A stretch of DNA of 64,000 nucleotides from Pseudomonas sp. MM213. Lineage in GTDB: Bacteria > Pseudomonadota > Gammaproteobacteria > Pseudomonadales > Pseudomonadaceae. A program made the position numbers and the translations under genes. The notes beneath the pieces were generated by a model that saw only the letters and a program-made list of their open reading frames with translations, had not been told where the DNA came from and ran no database searches. The stretch lies in the NCBI RefSeq assembly GCF_020423045.1, contig NZ_CP081943.1:3410001-3474000 (forward strand), in the 5' to 3' direction. Positions 1-11,770 of the stretch are shown one piece after another (positions within the stretch are counted from its first letter, which is position 1; every line of letters begins with the position of its first letter).

Positions 1-389
1 ATGACTTCCAGGCCCTGTTCGATCGCCGTGTAGCAGTTGGCAACCGACTGCGCTTCCACGCCCTGACCGGCATCGACCACCAGCAAGGCACCTTCACAGG
101 CCGCCAGCGACCGGCTGACTTCGTAGGTGAAGTCAACGTGGCCCGGGGTGTCAATGAAGTTCAGCTGGTACTTGATACCATCGCGAGCGGTGTAATAGAG
201 GGTGACGCTGTGGGCCTTGATGGTGATCCCGCGTTCACGTTCCAGGTCCATGGAGTCCAGCACCTGGGCTTCCATTTCGCGCTCGGCAAGGCCGCCGCAC
301 ATCTGGATGAAGCGATCGGCCAGCGTCGACTTGCCATGGTCAATGTGGGCGATGATGGAGAAATTGCGGATATGACTCAAATCACTCAC
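1..389 (-). CDS. lepA: Elongation factor 4 (LepA), N-terminal part
   Basis: Translational GTPase that back-translocates ribosomes. Only the first ~129 codons are inside the window; the gene continues past position 1. The translation shows the G1 P-loop AHIDHGKST near residues 14-22, the switch I stretch ERERGIT, and the G3 motif DTPGH followed by [20 protein letters not shown], which is the LepA version of these motifs. The start is a GTG at 389-387, giving the usual family N-terminus [10 protein letters not shown]; no strong Shine-Dalgarno is visible. In the Pseudomonas genomes I know, lepA follows mucD in the algU region, but here the upstream neighbour is lptG, ending at 655, so the context is unusual. 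Confidence 0.95.
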   Translation of the reverse strand, partial: MSDLSHIRNFSIIAHIDHGKSTLADRFIQMCGGLAEREMEAQVLDSMDLERERGITIKAHSVTLYYTARDGIKYQLNFIDTPGHVDFTYEVSRSLAACEGALLVVDAGQGVEAQSVANCYTAIEQGLEV

Positions 390-495
390 GGATCAACACT
401 CAAAAAGGCTGCAGGCATGGCCCGCCGAAAAATAGCCGGGAATTGTACCTGATCCACGGCGCAAGCGTCACGTTCGCAGGTCAGACGGCACCTAC

Positions 496-530
496 AAAAA
501 ACGCCCCGGTCTTGCGACAGGGGCGTTTTT
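496..530. terminator. Bidirectional rho-independent terminator
   Basis: Eleven-base arms (A-rich then CGCCCC, mirrored as GGGGCG then T-rich) flank a 12-nt loop. The run of A on the left and T on the right makes it usable in both directions. On the minus strand it lies after lptG and a REPIN and before lepA, so it probably ends the lptF-lptG transcript. Confidence 0.8.
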
Positions 531-539
531 GAAGGCTTT

Positions 540-642
540 TGCAGGAGCCGGCTTGCTGGCGATGGGGGCGTCGCGGTGGGTCTGGGTGACCGCAGCGATG
601 CGCTATCGTCGGAACGCCGCCCGCACCAAGCCGGCTCCTACA
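540..642. repeat. REPIN (inverted REP pair, GCCGGCTTGC type)
   Basis: Outer ends read TGCAGGAGCC and GGCTCCTACA, each joined to the GCCGGCTTG core as inverted arms. It is directly 3' of lptG. The left end has TGCAGG instead of the usual TGTAGG, so that arm has drifted slightly. Confidence 0.85.
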
Positions 643-654
643 GGTTCGCGTGTT

Positions 655-1716
655 TCAACCGGCTCGGCGCAGGAGGTAGACACCTGCCAGGGCACACACA
701 CCCGCCGGCACCAGCACCGCAAACAGCGGCGAGAACCCGAACACCAGGCTCGAAGGCCCCAACAAATCCTGGACGATGCGGAAGGTGAAACCCACCAGCA
801 CGCCGGTGAATACCCGCTGACCGAGGGTAACCGAGCGCAACGGACCGAAGATGAAGGAGATCGCCATCAGTACCAGGGCGGCAGTGACCAGCGGCTGCAA
901 CACCTTGACCCAAAATGCCAACCAGTAGCGGCCATTGTTCAACCCCTGATCCGCCAGGTAGTGGATGTAACTCCACAGGCCGGTGATCGACAGCGAATCC
1001 GGCGACATCACCACGGTGCTCAGCAGTTGCGGGCTCAGCGCCACGTTCCAGCGCTCGACCGGGGCCGTGACCACTTCAGTGCTCTTGTCATGGAACAGCG
1101 TGGTCGTGACATCGCTCAACTGCCAGTGATCCTGATCGAATTTCGCGCGTTTGGCGAAGCTCGAGGACAGCATGTGCCGCTGATCGTCGAAGCGATAACG
1201 GGTCACGCCGTACAGCACGCCGTTGGGTTGTACCGAGTTGACGTGGATGAACTCCTCGCCCTGACGGTGCCACAGGCCATGCTTGGCGCTTTGCGCATCA
1301 CCACTACCTTGAGCCAGCGAGCGGTTGGCCTGCGCGGTGCTTTCGGTCGCCGGCGCGATGTACTCGCCAATCAACACGCCCACCACCATCAGGATCAACA
1401 TCGGCTTCATTACGGCCCAGACGATCCGGCCGATCGACACGCCCGCAGCGCGCATGATGGTCAGCTCGCTGTGACTGGCCAGACTGCCGAGGCCGATCAG
1501 GCAGCCGATCAGTGCTGCCATCGGCAACATGTCGTAAAGACGGCGCGGCGCGGTCAGCAGGACGTAACTCAAGACATCGACCAGGGTGTAGGTATCGCTG
1601 ACTTCACCCATCTCGTCGATGAAAGCGAACAGCGTGGCCAGACCGAGAATAATCCCCAGTACCGCCAGGATCGCGATAAAGACGCTGCTACCGATGTAGC
1701 GATCGAGCTTAACCAC
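655..1716 (-). CDS. lptG: LPS export permease LptG
   Basis: Inner-membrane permease subunit that, with LptF and the ATPase LptB, extracts lipopolysaccharide and passes it to the Lpt bridge. The 353-residue product has the family layout: an N-terminal membrane segment (about 12-32), two further segments to about 120, a periplasmic jellyroll-like domain (about 130-260), then three C-terminal membrane segments. The early motifs MVKLDRYI and LGSLASHSELTIMRAAG are typical. The GTG start at 1716 has GGAGG at a 6-nt spacing and lies inside the end of lptF (8-bp overlap), implying translational coupling. The RDD-family gene that I expect after lptG in other pseudomonads is absent; a REPIN and a terminator follow instead. 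Confidence 0.96.
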   Translation of the reverse strand: MVKLDRYIGSSVFIAILAVLGIILGLATLFAFIDEMGEVSDTYTLVDVLSYVLLTAPRRLYDMLPMAALIGCLIGLGSLASHSELTIMRAAGVSIGRIVWAVMKPMLILMVVGVLIGEYIAPATESTAQANRSLAQGSGDAQSAKHGLWHRQGEEFIHVNSVQPNGVLYGVTRYRFDDQRHMLSSSFAKRAKFDQDHWQLSDVTTTLFHDKSTEVVTAPVERWNVALSPQLLSTVVMSPDSLSITGLWSYIHYLADQGLNNGRYWLAFWVKVLQPLVTAALVLMAISFIFGPLRSVTLGQRVFTGVLVGFTFRIVQDLLGPSSLVFGFSPLFAVLVPAGVCALAGVYLLRRAG

Positions 1717-2827
1717 GGGCCACCTCCAGCGCGCTGCGGCGACTCGCCCGCTTCAACTGCCAGGGTTCCCAATAGAGCAAGCCAAGGCCGATGGCCAGGA
1801 AGATTGCGTGAACCCACCACAAGCCCAGCGCGGGCGGGATCTTGCCCTTTTCGAGGGCGCCGCGAGCGGCAATCAGGATGCTCAGGTAAGCCATATAAAG
1901 AAGAATCGCCGGCAGCAGCTTGAGGAAACGGCCCTGGCGCGGATTGACCCGCGACAGCGGCACCGCCATCAAGGTCACGATGAAGACCAGCAAGGGCAAG
2001 GACAGACGCCATTGCAGCTCAGTGCGCGAACGCAGGTCATCACTGCCGAGCAACGAACTGGTGGTCATTGCATCACGGTCGGTGACTTCGTCGCTGACGT
2101 CCGGCTTAGGCAGCAACACGCCGTACTCTTCGTACTTGATCGCACGATAGTCGGCCTGCCCCGGGTTACCGTCGTAGCGATAACCGTTGTCGAGAATCAG
2201 GTAACGGTTACCGTCGGGGCGGATTTCCTGACGGCCCTTCTCGGCCACCAGCACGGAAATCCCGCGATCCTTCTTGTCCGACGAGACGTTCTTTTGCGAA
2301 ATGAACACGCCGCCGAGGTGGATGCGGTCATCCGACAGGGTTTCGGTGTAGGTCACCCGGGTGCCGTCACGCAGGGCCTGGAAGCGGCCCGGCTCGAGGG
2401 TATCGAACTCGGTCAGCGCGTCTTGTTTGTTCAGCAGCAACTGAAACTGATTGGCCCCTTGTGGCGCCAGGCTCAGGCTCAACCATGCCACCACCAGTGC
2501 CACCAGGGTGGCCGGAAACAGGGTCATGGTGAACAGGCGCTGCTGGCTCATGCCCGTGGCAGAGAGCACGGTCATTTCACTTTCAAGGTACAGGCGACCG
2601 TAGGCCAGCAGGATCCCGAGGAACAGGCCCAGCGGCAGGATCAGTTGCAGAAAGCCTGGCAGGCGAAAGCCCATGATCAGGAACAGCGAGCCCGGATCCA
2701 GAAGGCCAGCCGCCGCCTGGGCGAGGTATTTGATGAAGCGTCCGCTCATGATGATGACCAGCAGCACGGCACTGACGGCGCTCAAGGTCAACAGGACTTC
2801 GCGGGATAGGTAACGGAAGACGATCAA
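1709..2827 (-). CDS. lptF: LPS export permease LptF
   Basis: Partner permease of LptG in the LptB2FG lipopolysaccharide exporter. The product is about 372 residues: membrane segments at about 13-30, 50-75 and 98-120, a periplasmic domain, and three C-terminal helices before a basic tail. The motif LYLESEMTVLSATGMSQQRL region is a strong LptF signature. The longest frame opens with GTG at 2836, but that codon overlaps the GGAG ribosome-binding sequence. I prefer the TTG at 2827, which has an 8-nt spacing and gives the family N-terminus MIVFRYLSREVL. It heads the lptF-lptG operon, divergent from pepA. Confidence 0.94.
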   Translation of the reverse strand: MIVFRYLSREVLLTLSAVSAVLLVIIMSGRFIKYLAQAAAGLLDPGSLFLIMGFRLPGFLQLILPLGLFLGILLAYGRLYLESEMTVLSATGMSQQRLFTMTLFPATLVALVVAWLSLSLAPQGANQFQLLLNKQDALTEFDTLEPGRFQALRDGTRVTYTETLSDDRIHLGGVFISQKNVSSDKKDRGISVLVAEKGRQEIRPDGNRYLILDNGYRYDGNPGQADYRAIKYEEYGVLLPKPDVSDEVTDRDAMTTSSLLGSDDLRSRTELQWRLSLPLLVFIVTLMAVPLSRVNPRQGRFLKLLPAILLYMAYLSILIAARGALEKGKIPPALGLWWVHAIFLAIGLGLLYWEPWQLKRASRRSALEVARG

Positions 2828-4629
<1,802 letters not shown>

Positions 4630-4689
4630 AACCGATGACCTCGGGCGGCGTTGCTTTCGGGCGACGCCGCCTGGGGCTCAGGAACCGCA

Positions 4690-5118
4690 ATGACCAAAGT
4701 CGACTTCTATATCCTGCCCAGCGCCGATCCTTCGGCACGGCTGGATTTCGCCTGCAAGCTCACCGATAAAGCCTGGCGCATGGGCCATCGCATCTACCTG
4801 CATTGCAGCGATGCCGCCCAGCGTGACGATCTCGATGCACGCCTGTGGGCCTTCAAGGGCGAAAGCTTCGTGCCCCACGGCCCCGCCGAAAGCGAGCCGG
4901 ACGGTTTGATTGTGCTGGGTCTTGGCGATGACTGCGGTCAACATCAGGATTTGCTGGTCAATCTCGACCTGAAAGTCCCGGCCTTTGCCAACAAATTCGC
5001 CCGGGTGGCGGAAGTGGTGGTGGAGGATCCGGCGATACGCACGGCTGCGCGGGAGAGTTTCCGTTTCTACCGCGAACAGGGCTATCCTCTGCAAGATCAC
5101 CGTTTACAGCGACTCTGA
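4690..5118 (+). CDS. holC: DNA polymerase III subunit chi
   Basis: The chi subunit joins the clamp loader to single-strand-binding protein at the replication fork. The 142-residue product begins MTKVDFYILP and contains the family patterns CKLTDKAWRMGHRIYLHC and LLVNLDLKVPAFANKFARVAEVV. The start at 4690 follows CAGGAA at good spacing; an upstream in-frame start at 4651 would add 13 atypical residues. It lies between pepA and valS, the standard pseudomonad order. Confidence 0.94.
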   Translation: MTKVDFYILPSADPSARLDFACKLTDKAWRMGHRIYLHCSDAAQRDDLDARLWAFKGESFVPHGPAESEPDGLIVLGLGDDCGQHQDLLVNLDLKVPAFANKFARVAEVVVEDPAIRTAARESFRFYREQGYPLQDHRLQRL

Positions 5119-5126
5119 GCATTCCG

Positions 5127-5516
5127 ATGGACACTCCAAAACCGCTGCAAAAGTCCGCGCACCTGCTGGACGACCTTGAGTCGATCCGCCAACTGCTCGG
5201 CGATGACAACCTGCAACCACCGCTGCTGACCGACACGGTCGACGATGGAGAGCAGGAACAGATTCCGATGTTGTTCGACACGGTCAGCGCCAGTCAGCCC
5301 ACCGTCCCACCGACGCCAGTCGCCGCTGCCGCGCAACCGACACCCGCTGCAACCAAAGGTCCAGACGACCTGCTGCACCTGGACAGCGAACTGCGCGCCG
5401 CCGCGCAACTGATCATGCAAGACGTGATCGACGACTTCGCCCCGCACATCGAAACCGAAATCAAACGCCGCCTCAGCGCGCGCCTTGAGCGGTTGCTAAG
5501 CCAGTACAACGACTGA
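5127..5516 (+). CDS. Conserved holC-valS linker protein of unknown function
   Basis: A 129-residue acidic protein starting 8 bp after holC and so probably co-transcribed with it. The N-terminal 50 residues are polar (SAHLLDDLESIRQLLG), the centre (about 50-85) is a low-complexity Pro/Ala/Thr linker, and the C-terminal 45 residues form a likely amphipathic helix (ELRAAAQLIMQDVIDDFAPHIETEI and on to a basic tail). I recall it as conserved at this position in pseudomonads and sometimes labelled a polymerase III subunit by proximity, but nothing in the sequence shows that role. The helical C-terminus loosely recalls PopZ-type oligomerisation tails; that is only an impression. Confidence 0.8.
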   Translation: MDTPKPLQKSAHLLDDLESIRQLLGDDNLQPPLLTDTVDDGEQEQIPMLFDTVSASQPTVPPTPVAAAAQPTPAATKGPDDLLHLDSELRAAAQLIMQDVIDDFAPHIETEIKRRLSARLERLLSQYND

Positions 5517-5530
5517 CCCCAACACCCCCC

Positions 5531-5637
5531 TGTAGGAGCGAGGCTTGCCCGCGAAAGCGATCTGCCTGCCGCCATCAATGCTGGACATGATTGCCTCTTC
5601 GCGGGCAAGTCGAATCGTCGCACCGCTCGCTCCTACA
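5531..5637. repeat. REPIN (GAGGCTTGCCCGCGAA type)
   Basis: Inverted REP pair with outer ends TGTAGGAGCGAGGCTTGCCC and GCTCGCTCCTACA. The right arm carries extra bases between the head and the GGGCAAG core, so the arms are unequal. It sits between the linker gene and valS. Confidence 0.85.
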
Positions 5638-5752
5638 GGGATTTGCGGTGTTTTTGATACTGCGCCCTGTCCGCCCCCGCTCGCCCTGCGCCCCATGCCC
5701 CGCTATACTCGTCGGCTTTTCCTGAATTAATGCCAATAGGGTCCCGCCGCGC

Positions 5753-8599
5753 ATGGATAAGACCTACCAGCCGCACGCCATTGAAACTTCCTGGTACAAC
5801 ACCTGGGAGTCTGAGAATTACTTCGCCCCGCAAGGCGCGGGCGAGTCCTACACCATCATGATCCCGCCGCCGAACGTCACCGGCAGCCTGCACATGGGTC
5901 ACGGCTTCAACAACGCGATCATGGACGCCCTGATCCGTTTCCGCCGCATGCAGGGTCGCAACACCCTGTGGCAGCCGGGCACCGACCACGCTGGTATCGC
6001 CACGCAAATGCTGGTGGAACGCCAACTCGAAGCCCAAGGCCAGAATCGCCACGACCTGGGCCGTGAAAAATTCCTCGAGAAAGTCTGGGAATGGAAGGAT
6101 CAGTCCGGCGGCAACATCAGCCGTCAGATCCGCCGTCTCGGCTCGTCCGTGGACTGGGGCCGCGAGCGCTTCACCATGGACGACGGTCTCTCGGAAGCGG
6201 TAAAAGAAGCGTTCGTGCGCCTGCACGAAGACGGCCTGATCTATCGCGGCAAGCGCCTGGTCAACTGGGACACCAAGTTGCACACGGCGATTTCCGACCT
6301 CGAAGTGGAAAACCACGACGAGAAAGGTTTCCTGTGGAACCTGAAATACCCGCTGGCCGACGGCGCCAAGACCGCTGAAGGCAATGATTACCTGATCGTC
6401 GCGACCACTCGCCCGGAAACCATGCTCGGCGACGCCGCCGTCGCGGTTAACCCGAACGATGAACGCTACAAAGCCCTGATCGGCAAATTTGTCGAGCTGC
6501 CGCTGGTTGGCCGCCGCATCCCGATCATCGCCGACGATTACTGCGACCCTGAATTCGGCACCGGTTGCGTGAAAATCACCCCGGCCCACGATTTCAACGA
6601 CTACGAAGTCGGCAAGCGTCATAACCTGCCGCTGCTGAACATCTTCGACAAGAACGCTGCCGTACTGCCGGCCTGCCAGGTGTTCAACCTCGACGGCACG
6701 CTGAACGAAAGCATCGACGGCAAGATCCCGGCTGAATACGTCGGCCTCGACCGCTTCGAAGCGCGCAAACAAATCGTTGCTGCGTTTGACTCTGCCGACC
6801 TGCTGGTCAGCGTCAACGATCACGCACTGAAAGTGCCGAAAGGCGACCGCTCCGGCACCATCATTGAGCCGTGGCTGACCGACCAGTGGTACGTGTCCAC
6901 CAAGCCATTGGCTGAACCGGCGATTGCCGCTGTTGAAGACGGCCGTATCCAGTTCGTGCCTAAACAGTACGAAAACATGTATTTCTCGTGGATGCGCGAC
7001 ATCCAGGATTGGTGCATCAGCCGTCAACTGTGGTGGGGCCACCGGATTCCGGCCTGGTACGACGAGTCGGGCAAAGTCTACGTCGGTCGCGACGAAGCCG
7101 AAGTGCGTGCCAAGCACAACCTCGGTCCGGACGTTGCGCTGCAACAGGACAACGACGTTCTCGACACCTGGTTCAGTTCGGGCCTGTGGACATTCTCGAC
7201 GCTCGGCTGGCCTGAGCAGACCGAATTCCTGAAGAAATTCCACTCCACCGACGTGTTGGTGACCGGTTTCGACATCATTTTCTTCTGGGTTGCCCGGATG
7301 ATCATGCTCACCATGCACCTGGTGAAAAACGAAGACGGCACGCCGCAGGTTCCGTTCAAGACCGTTTACGTTCACGGTCTGGTGCGAGATGGCCAGGGCC
7401 AGAAGATGTCCAAGTCCAAGGGCAACGTCCTGGACCCACTGGACATCATCGACGGTATCGAGCTGGAAGACCTGGTGCAGAAACGCACCTCCGGCATGAT
7501 GCAGCCGAAACTGGCGAAAAAGATCGAGAAGCAGACCCGCGACGAGTTCGCCGACGGCATCGCCAGCTACGGCACCGACGCCCTGCGCTTCACCTTCTGC
7601 TCGCTGGCGTCCACCGGTCGCGACATCAAGTTCGACATGGGCCGCGTCGAAGGCTATCGCAACTTCTGCAACAAGATCTGGAACGCCGCGCGCTACGTGC
7701 TGGACAAGGGCGAAGACTGCGGCCAGAACGGCGAAGCCTACGAACTGTCGCTGGCGGATCGCTGGATCATCTCGCAGCTGCAACGCACCGAAGCCGAAGT
7801 GACCCGTCAACTCGACCAGTTCCGCTTCGACCTCGCGGCACAAGCCTTGTACGAGTTCATCTGGAACCAGTATTGCGACTGGTACCTGGAACTGTCCAAG
7901 CCTGTGCTGTGGGACGAAAACGCACCGGTCGAACGTCAGCGCGGCACCCGTCGCACGCTGGTGCGCGTACTGGAAGTCGCGTTGCGCCTGGCGCACCCGT
8001 TCATGCCGTTCATCACCGAAGAAATCTGGCAGCGCATCGCGCCGCTGGCCGGTATCGAAGGCAAGACGATCATGCTGCAGCCTTGGCCAGTGGCCAATGA
8101 AGAGCGCATCGATCCGGCGGCCGAGAACGACATCGAATGGCTCAAGGAACTGATGCTCGGCACGCGCAACATCCGTGGCGAGATGAACATCGGCCCAGGC
8201 AAGCCGCTGAACATTTTCCTGAAAAACGTCAGCGCCGAAGACCAGCGTCGTCTCACCGAGAACGAAGCCCTGTTGAAGAAACTGGCGCGTCTCGAATCGA
8301 TCACCGTGTTGGCTGCCGGCGAAGAAGCACCGCTGTCCGCCACCGCGCTGGTGGGTGAGATGGAAGTGCTGGTGCCGATGGCCGGCCTGATCGACAAGGA
8401 CGCCGAACTGGCCCGTCTGGACAAGGAAATCCTGCGTCTGCAGGGCGAAGTCCAGCGCGTGGGCGGCAAGCTGTCCAACGCCGGTTTCGTCGACAAGGCT
8501 CCGGCCGAAGTCATCGAGAAGGAACGCGCCAAACTGGCTGAGGCCGAACAGGCTTTGGGCAAACTGGCCGAGCAGCATGCGCGGATTGCCAGCCTGTAA
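5753..8599 (+). CDS. valS: Valyl-tRNA synthetase
   Basis: Class I aminoacyl-tRNA synthetase that charges tRNA-Val with valine and edits threonine. The 948-residue product has the HIGH-type motif HMGH at residues 47-50 and KMSKS at 551-555, with the editing domain between ([10 protein letters not shown] is its signature), an anticodon-binding helical domain and a C-terminal coiled coil from about 880. A TATACT hexamer at 5704-5709 is a possible -10 box. A strong terminator follows 16 bp after the stop. A long open frame antisense to this gene is a codon-bias shadow. Confidence 0.98.
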   Translation: MDKTYQPHAIETSWYNTWESENYFAPQGAGESYTIMIPPPNVTGSLHMGHGFNNAIMDALIRFRRMQGRNTLWQPGTDHAGIATQMLVERQLEAQGQNRHDLGREKFLEKVWEWKDQSGGNISRQIRRLGSSVDWGRERFTMDDGLSEAVKEAFVRLHEDGLIYRGKRLVNWDTKLHTAISDLEVENHDEKGFLWNLKYPLADGAKTAEGNDYLIVATTRPETMLGDAAVAVNPNDERYKALIGKFVELPLVGRRIPIIADDYCDPEFGTGCVKITPAHDFNDYEVGKRHNLPLLNIFDKNAAVLPACQVFNLDGTLNESIDGKIPAEYVGLDRFEARKQIVAAFDSADLLVSVNDHALKVPKGDRSGTIIEPWLTDQWYVSTKPLAEPAIAAVEDGRIQFVPKQYENMYFSWMRDIQDWCISRQLWWGHRIPAWYDESGKVYVGRDEAEVRAKHNLGPDVALQQDNDVLDTWFSSGLWTFSTLGWPEQTEFLKKFHSTDVLVTGFDIIFFWVARMIMLTMHLVKNEDGTPQVPFKTVYVHGLVRDGQGQKMSKSKGNVLDPLDIIDGIELEDLVQKRTSGMMQPKLAKKIEKQTRDEFADGIASYGTDALRFTFCSLASTGRDIKFDMGRVEGYRNFCNKIWNAARYVLDKGEDCGQNGEAYELSLADRWIISQLQRTEAEVTRQLDQFRFDLAAQALYEFIWNQYCDWYLELSKPVLWDENAPVERQRGTRRTLVRVLEVALRLAHPFMPFITEEIWQRIAPLAGIEGKTIMLQPWPVANEERIDPAAENDIEWLKELMLGTRNIRGEMNIGPGKPLNIFLKNVSAEDQRRLTENEALLKKLARLESITVLAAGEEAPLSATALVGEMEVLVPMAGLIDKDAELARLDKEILRLQGEVQRVGGKLSNAGFVDKAPAEVIEKERAKLAEAEQALGKLAEQHARIASL

Positions 8600-8615
8600 C
8601 GGCAAATCGCAATGA

Positions 8616-8647
8616 AAAAGGGAGGCCCGCAACGGCCTCCCTTTTTT
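8616..8647 (+). terminator. valS terminator
   Basis: An 8-bp stem GGGAGGCC/GGCCTCCC with a short CGCAAC loop followed by six T residues, just after the valS stop. A-rich sequence on the left side means it could also work in reverse. Confidence 0.9.
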
Positions 8648-8669
8648 ATGCCCGCCACTTTTTGCTTTC

Positions 8670-8775
8670 TGTAGGAGCGAGCGATGCGGCGACCCGACTT
8701 GCCCGCGAAGAACGATGATGCGGCATGCCTGACAGACCGCATTATCGTTCTTCGCGGGCAAGCCTCGCTCCTACA
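8670..8775. repeat. REPIN (GAGCG/GAGGCTTGCCCGCGAA type)
   Basis: Inverted pair from TGTAGGAGCGAGCG to CGAGGCTTG-type right arm ending GCTCCTACA. The inner part is a longer palindrome around GAACGATGATGCGG and its mirror CCGCATTATCGTTC. It lies between valS and rlmF. Confidence 0.88.
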
Positions 8776-8846
8776 GGTCCCCCGCCAAGTCATGGTCTGT
8801 GGGACAATACCCGCCACTTTCAGCCATACCCGAATCGACAACGCCC

Positions 8847-9875
8847 ATGACCGCCCCCCGCACACCCCGCCCTGCGCGCAAGAAGCCTGACTCCGCCACC
8901 CCGGCCAAAGCCGTGGAACCGCGTGAAAAGGCCAGCCTGCACCCGCGCAACCGCCATCAGGGTCGTTACGACTTCCCGGCGCTGATCAAAACCACGCCGG
9001 AACTGGCGAAGTTCGTGATCATCAACCCGTACGGCAAGGAAAGCATCGACTTCGCTAGCCCGGACGCGGTGCGGGTGTTCAACCGGGCGCTGCTGAAATC
9101 GTTCTATGGCATCGCCCATTGGGACATTCCAGCCGATTACCTCTGCCCGCCGGTGCCGGGCCGTGCTGACTACGTGCACTTCCTGGCCGACCTGCTGGCC
9201 AGCGTTAATGACGGCGAAATCCCGCGTGGTGCGCCGGTCAAGGTGCTCGACATCGGCATGGGCGCCAACTGCGTCTACCCGCTGATCGGCTACAGCGACT
9301 ACCGCTGGCACTTCCTCGGTTCGGAAATCGACCCGACGGCCGTGGCCGCCGCCAAAGCCATCGTCCAGTCCAACGGTCTGAACAAGGCCATCCAGCTGCG
9401 CCAGCAGACCAATCCCAAGCACATTCTGCTGGGCTTGCTCGAACCCGGCGAACGCTTCGACCTGACCATGTGCAACCCGCCGTTCCACGCTTCGATGGAC
9501 GAAGCGACCAAAGGCAGCGAGCGCAAATGGCGCGCCCTTGGCCGTGCCGACCCGAAACGCAAACTGCCGGTGCTGAACTTCGGCGGTCAGTCGGCCGAAT
9601 TGTGGTGCGAAGGTGGCGAAGCCCGTTTTGTGACGCAGCTGATTGCCGAAAGCGCGCACTTTCAGCACAAAGTGCTGTGGTTCAGCACCCTGGTCTCGAA
9701 AGCCTCGAACCTGCCGGCGATTGAGACGGCGCTGAAAAAGGCCGGGGTTCTGGAAAGCCAGGTCGTGGAAATGTCCCAGGGCCAGAAGCAAAGCCGCTTC
9801 GTTGCGTGGACCTTCCAGACCAAATCCGAACAGCAGGTCTGGCGGCGCGAGCGTTGGGTTAAAAAAGCTGAGTAA
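8847..9875 (+). CDS. rlmF: 23S rRNA (adenine-1618-N6)-methyltransferase
   Basis: SAM-dependent enzyme that methylates A1618 of 23S rRNA. The 342-residue product has a basic N-terminus ending [13 protein letters not shown], the SAM-binding glycine-rich motif [14 protein letters not shown], and the catalytic NPPF at residues 210-213, all typical of RlmF. The frame is open from 8799, but ATG 8847 (MTAPRTPRP) is the more natural start; the ribosome-binding site is weak for either, so the exact start is uncertain. It converges on hupN and shares a bidirectional terminator with it. Confidence 0.95.
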   Translation: MTAPRTPRPARKKPDSATPAKAVEPREKASLHPRNRHQGRYDFPALIKTTPELAKFVIINPYGKESIDFASPDAVRVFNRALLKSFYGIAHWDIPADYLCPPVPGRADYVHFLADLLASVNDGEIPRGAPVKVLDIGMGANCVYPLIGYSDYRWHFLGSEIDPTAVAAAKAIVQSNGLNKAIQLRQQTNPKHILLGLLEPGERFDLTMCNPPFHASMDEATKGSERKWRALGRADPKRKLPVLNFGGQSAELWCEGGEARFVTQLIAESAHFQHKVLWFSTLVSKASNLPAIETALKKAGVLESQVVEMSQGQKQSRFVAWTFQTKSEQQVWRRERWVKKAE

Positions 9876-9894
9876 CTGACCAACGGAGATCAAC

Positions 9895-9983
9895 TGTAGG
9901 AGCGAGCCTGCTCGCGATGGCGGTATGTCAGTGACAATAATATTGCCTGACGCACCGCAATCGCGAGCAGGCTCGCTCCCACA
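9895..9983. repeat. REPIN (GAGCCTGCTCGCGATGG type)
   Basis: Inverted pair with outer ends TGTAGGAGCGAGCCTGCTCG and CGAGCAGGCTCGCTCCCACA. Its core differs from the two other REP types in the window, so it represents a third sequence family. Confidence 0.85.
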
Positions 9984-10027
9984 TTGGTTTTGCGGTGTTT
10001 GCGAGCCCAACGCCAAATCACAGGCGC

Positions 10028-10069
10028 AAAAAAACCGTGCCCGGATCACTCCGGAGCACGGTTTTTTTT
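10028..10069. terminator. Bidirectional terminator between rlmF and hupN
   Basis: Seven A residues, a CCGTGC/GCACGG stem with an inner CCGG/CCGG pairing, then eight T residues. It sits between two convergent genes and can end both transcripts; it is 8 bp from the hupN stop. Confidence 0.88.
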
Positions 10070-10077
10070 ACTGCGTC

Positions 10078-10359
10078 TTACTTGTTAACAGCGTCGGTCA
10101 GGCCTTTGGCCACAACCAGCTTGATAACTTTCTTGGCAGCGATTTCGATGGCAGCGCCAGTCGAAGGGTTACGGCCGGTACGGGCAGGACGCTCAGTCAC
10201 TTTCAGCTTGCCGATACCTGGCAGAGTGATTTCGCCGCCGTTTTCCAGCTGATCGGCAACGATTTGGCCCAGTTGGTCCAGAGCGTTACGCGCGGTGGTT
10301 TTTGGCGCGTCGATAGCTTCAGCGATGTCGGCGATCAGTTGGTCTTTAGTAAGAGCCAT
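10078..10359 (-). CDS. hupN: HU-family DNA-binding protein HupN
   Basis: Small nucleoid protein that bends and compacts DNA as a dimer. The 93-residue product begins MALTKDQLIADIAEAID and has the HU signature GIGKLKVTERPARTGRNPSTG, with the DNA-intercalating Pro in RNPSTG. The start at 10359 has AAGGAA at the right spacing; the longer frame upstream is spurious. Pseudomonads carry several HU genes, and the copy next to valS/rlmF/ndpA is the one called hupN in P. putida, as I recall. Confidence 0.93.
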   Translation of the reverse strand: MALTKDQLIADIAEAIDAPKTTARNALDQLGQIVADQLENGGEITLPGIGKLKVTERPARTGRNPSTGAAIEIAAKKVIKLVVAKGLTDAVNK

Positions 10360-10765
10360 GTAGTGTTCCTTCCCTATCAAATTCATATGGATTGCAGAGT
10401 GCAGTGTCAGCCATCGAGCCCGATCTTCTGGATCTGGCACCCTCGGCCAATAACCACGGGATCGGGGTTATAGATACCGAAATCAGGGTTTGGTTCGACC
10501 TGACAAATGCTGAATGCACGCTTAACGCAGTGACTTCGCGTAAGACCGGGCAAAACTAGCACAGAGACGGGGAAATATCCGCCTCTTGCTACCCATTTGG
10601 TCAGCTTTATTGCTCTAAAACAGGAAAAAACTGCATAAGGGCCGTCGGTCGGCTACGAATTGCCCTTCGCACCGCGCCAAAACCAGTGGTTGCGGTACAC
10701 TTGGCACTTTTTCGGGAGCCTGCCCTGCTCTCTCCAACAAGCCGTATCAAACAGCCGAGAAGCCC
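10360..10765. promoter_or_regulatory. Divergent hupN / ndpA control region
   Basis: About 400 bp without a gene. It separates hupN (minus) from ndpA (plus), two nucleoid-protein genes, so both promoters lie here. I see an AT-richer patch with TATAACC-like sequence on the minus strand near 10460-10475 that could be a hupN -10 region, but no hexamer pair convincing enough to mark. Confidence 0.3.
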
Positions 10766-11770
10766 ATGCCGATCCGTCATTGCATCGTCCACCTGATCGA
10801 CAAAAAACCCGACGGCACGCCCGCAGTTCTCCACGCTCGCGACTCTGAACTGGCCGAGTCGAGCGCCATCGAGAACATGCTTGCCGACCTCAACGAGAGC
10901 TACAACGCCAAACAAGGCAAGGCCTGGGGTTTCTTCCATGCCGAATCCGGGGCGCACCCGTTCAGCGGCTGGCTGAAGGAATACCTCGACGGCGGCAAGG
11001 ACTTCACAGCGTTCAGCCGCGTGGCGGTGGAACACCTGCAGAAGCTGATGGAAGAGTCGAACCTCTCGGTGGGCGGCCACGTGCTGTTTGCGCATTACCA
11101 GCAGGGCATGACCGATTACCTGGCGATCGCGCTGCTGCACCACAGTGAAGGCGTTGCCGTGACCGATCAGCTGGACGTGACCCCGTCCCGCCACCTCGAT
11201 CTGGGCCAGTTGCACCTGGCGGCGCGAATCAACGTCTCCGAGTGGCAGAACAACAAACAGTCCAAGCAGTACATTTCGTTCATCAAAGGCAAGAACGGCA
11301 AAAAGGTTTCGGAGTATTTCCGCGACTTCATCGGCTGCCAGGAAGGCGTCGACGGCCCGGGCGAAACACGCACGCTGCTCAAGGCATTCAGCGACTTCGT
11401 GGAAAGCGAAGACTTGCCGGAAGAGTCCGCCCGCGAAAAAACCAAGACCCTGGTGGATTACGCCAGCAGCCAGGCAAAAATGGGCGAACCCATGGGCCTG
11501 GAAGAACTCTCCGAACTGATCGACGAAGAGCGTCCGAAAGCTTTTTACGATCACATTCGCAACAAGGACTACGGGCTTTCACCAGAGATCCCGGCGGATA
11601 AACGCACCCTGAACCAGTTCCGCCGCTTCACCGGTCGCGCCGAAGGTCTGTCGATCAGCTTCGAAGCGCACCTGCTGGGCTCGAAGATCGAATACGACGA
11701 AGAAGCCGGCACGCTGATCATCAAAGGCCTGCCGACTCAGCTGACTGATCAGCTCAAGCGACGCAACTGA
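10766..11770 (+). CDS. ndpA: Nucleoid-associated protein NdpA/YejK
   Basis: Cytoplasmic nucleoid-associated protein of the YejK family. The 334-residue length and patterns [36 protein letters not shown] and [26 protein letters not shown] are characteristic. Its stop overlaps the start of the next gene (TGATG), so the two are likely co-translated. Its placement opposite hupN puts two DNA-architecture genes at one divergent promoter region. Confidence 0.93.
   Translation: MPIRHCIVHLIDKKPDGTPAVLHARDSELAESSAIENMLADLNESYNAKQGKAWGFFHAESGAHPFSGWLKEYLDGGKDFTAFSRVAVEHLQKLMEESNLSVGGHVLFAHYQQGMTDYLAIALLHHSEGVAVTDQLDVTPSRHLDLGQLHLAARINVSEWQNNKQSKQYISFIKGKNGKKVSEYFRDFIGCQEGVDGPGETRTLLKAFSDFVESEDLPEESAREKTKTLVDYASSQAKMGEPMGLEELSELIDEERPKAFYDHIRNKDYGLSPEIPADKRTLNQFRRFTGRAEGLSISFEAHLLGSKIEYDEEAGTLIIKGLPTQLTDQLKRRN

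Noticed and set aside
529..1923. A 464-codon plus-strand frame over lptG
   Set aside because: Antisense to lptG, with a Gln/Arg/His-rich translation typical of codon shadows and no ribosome-binding site.
5633..8761. A 1042-codon open frame on the minus strand across valS
   Set aside because: It lies antisense to an unmistakable valS over its full length; long antisense frames are a by-product of high G+C codon use. Its translation shows no domain.
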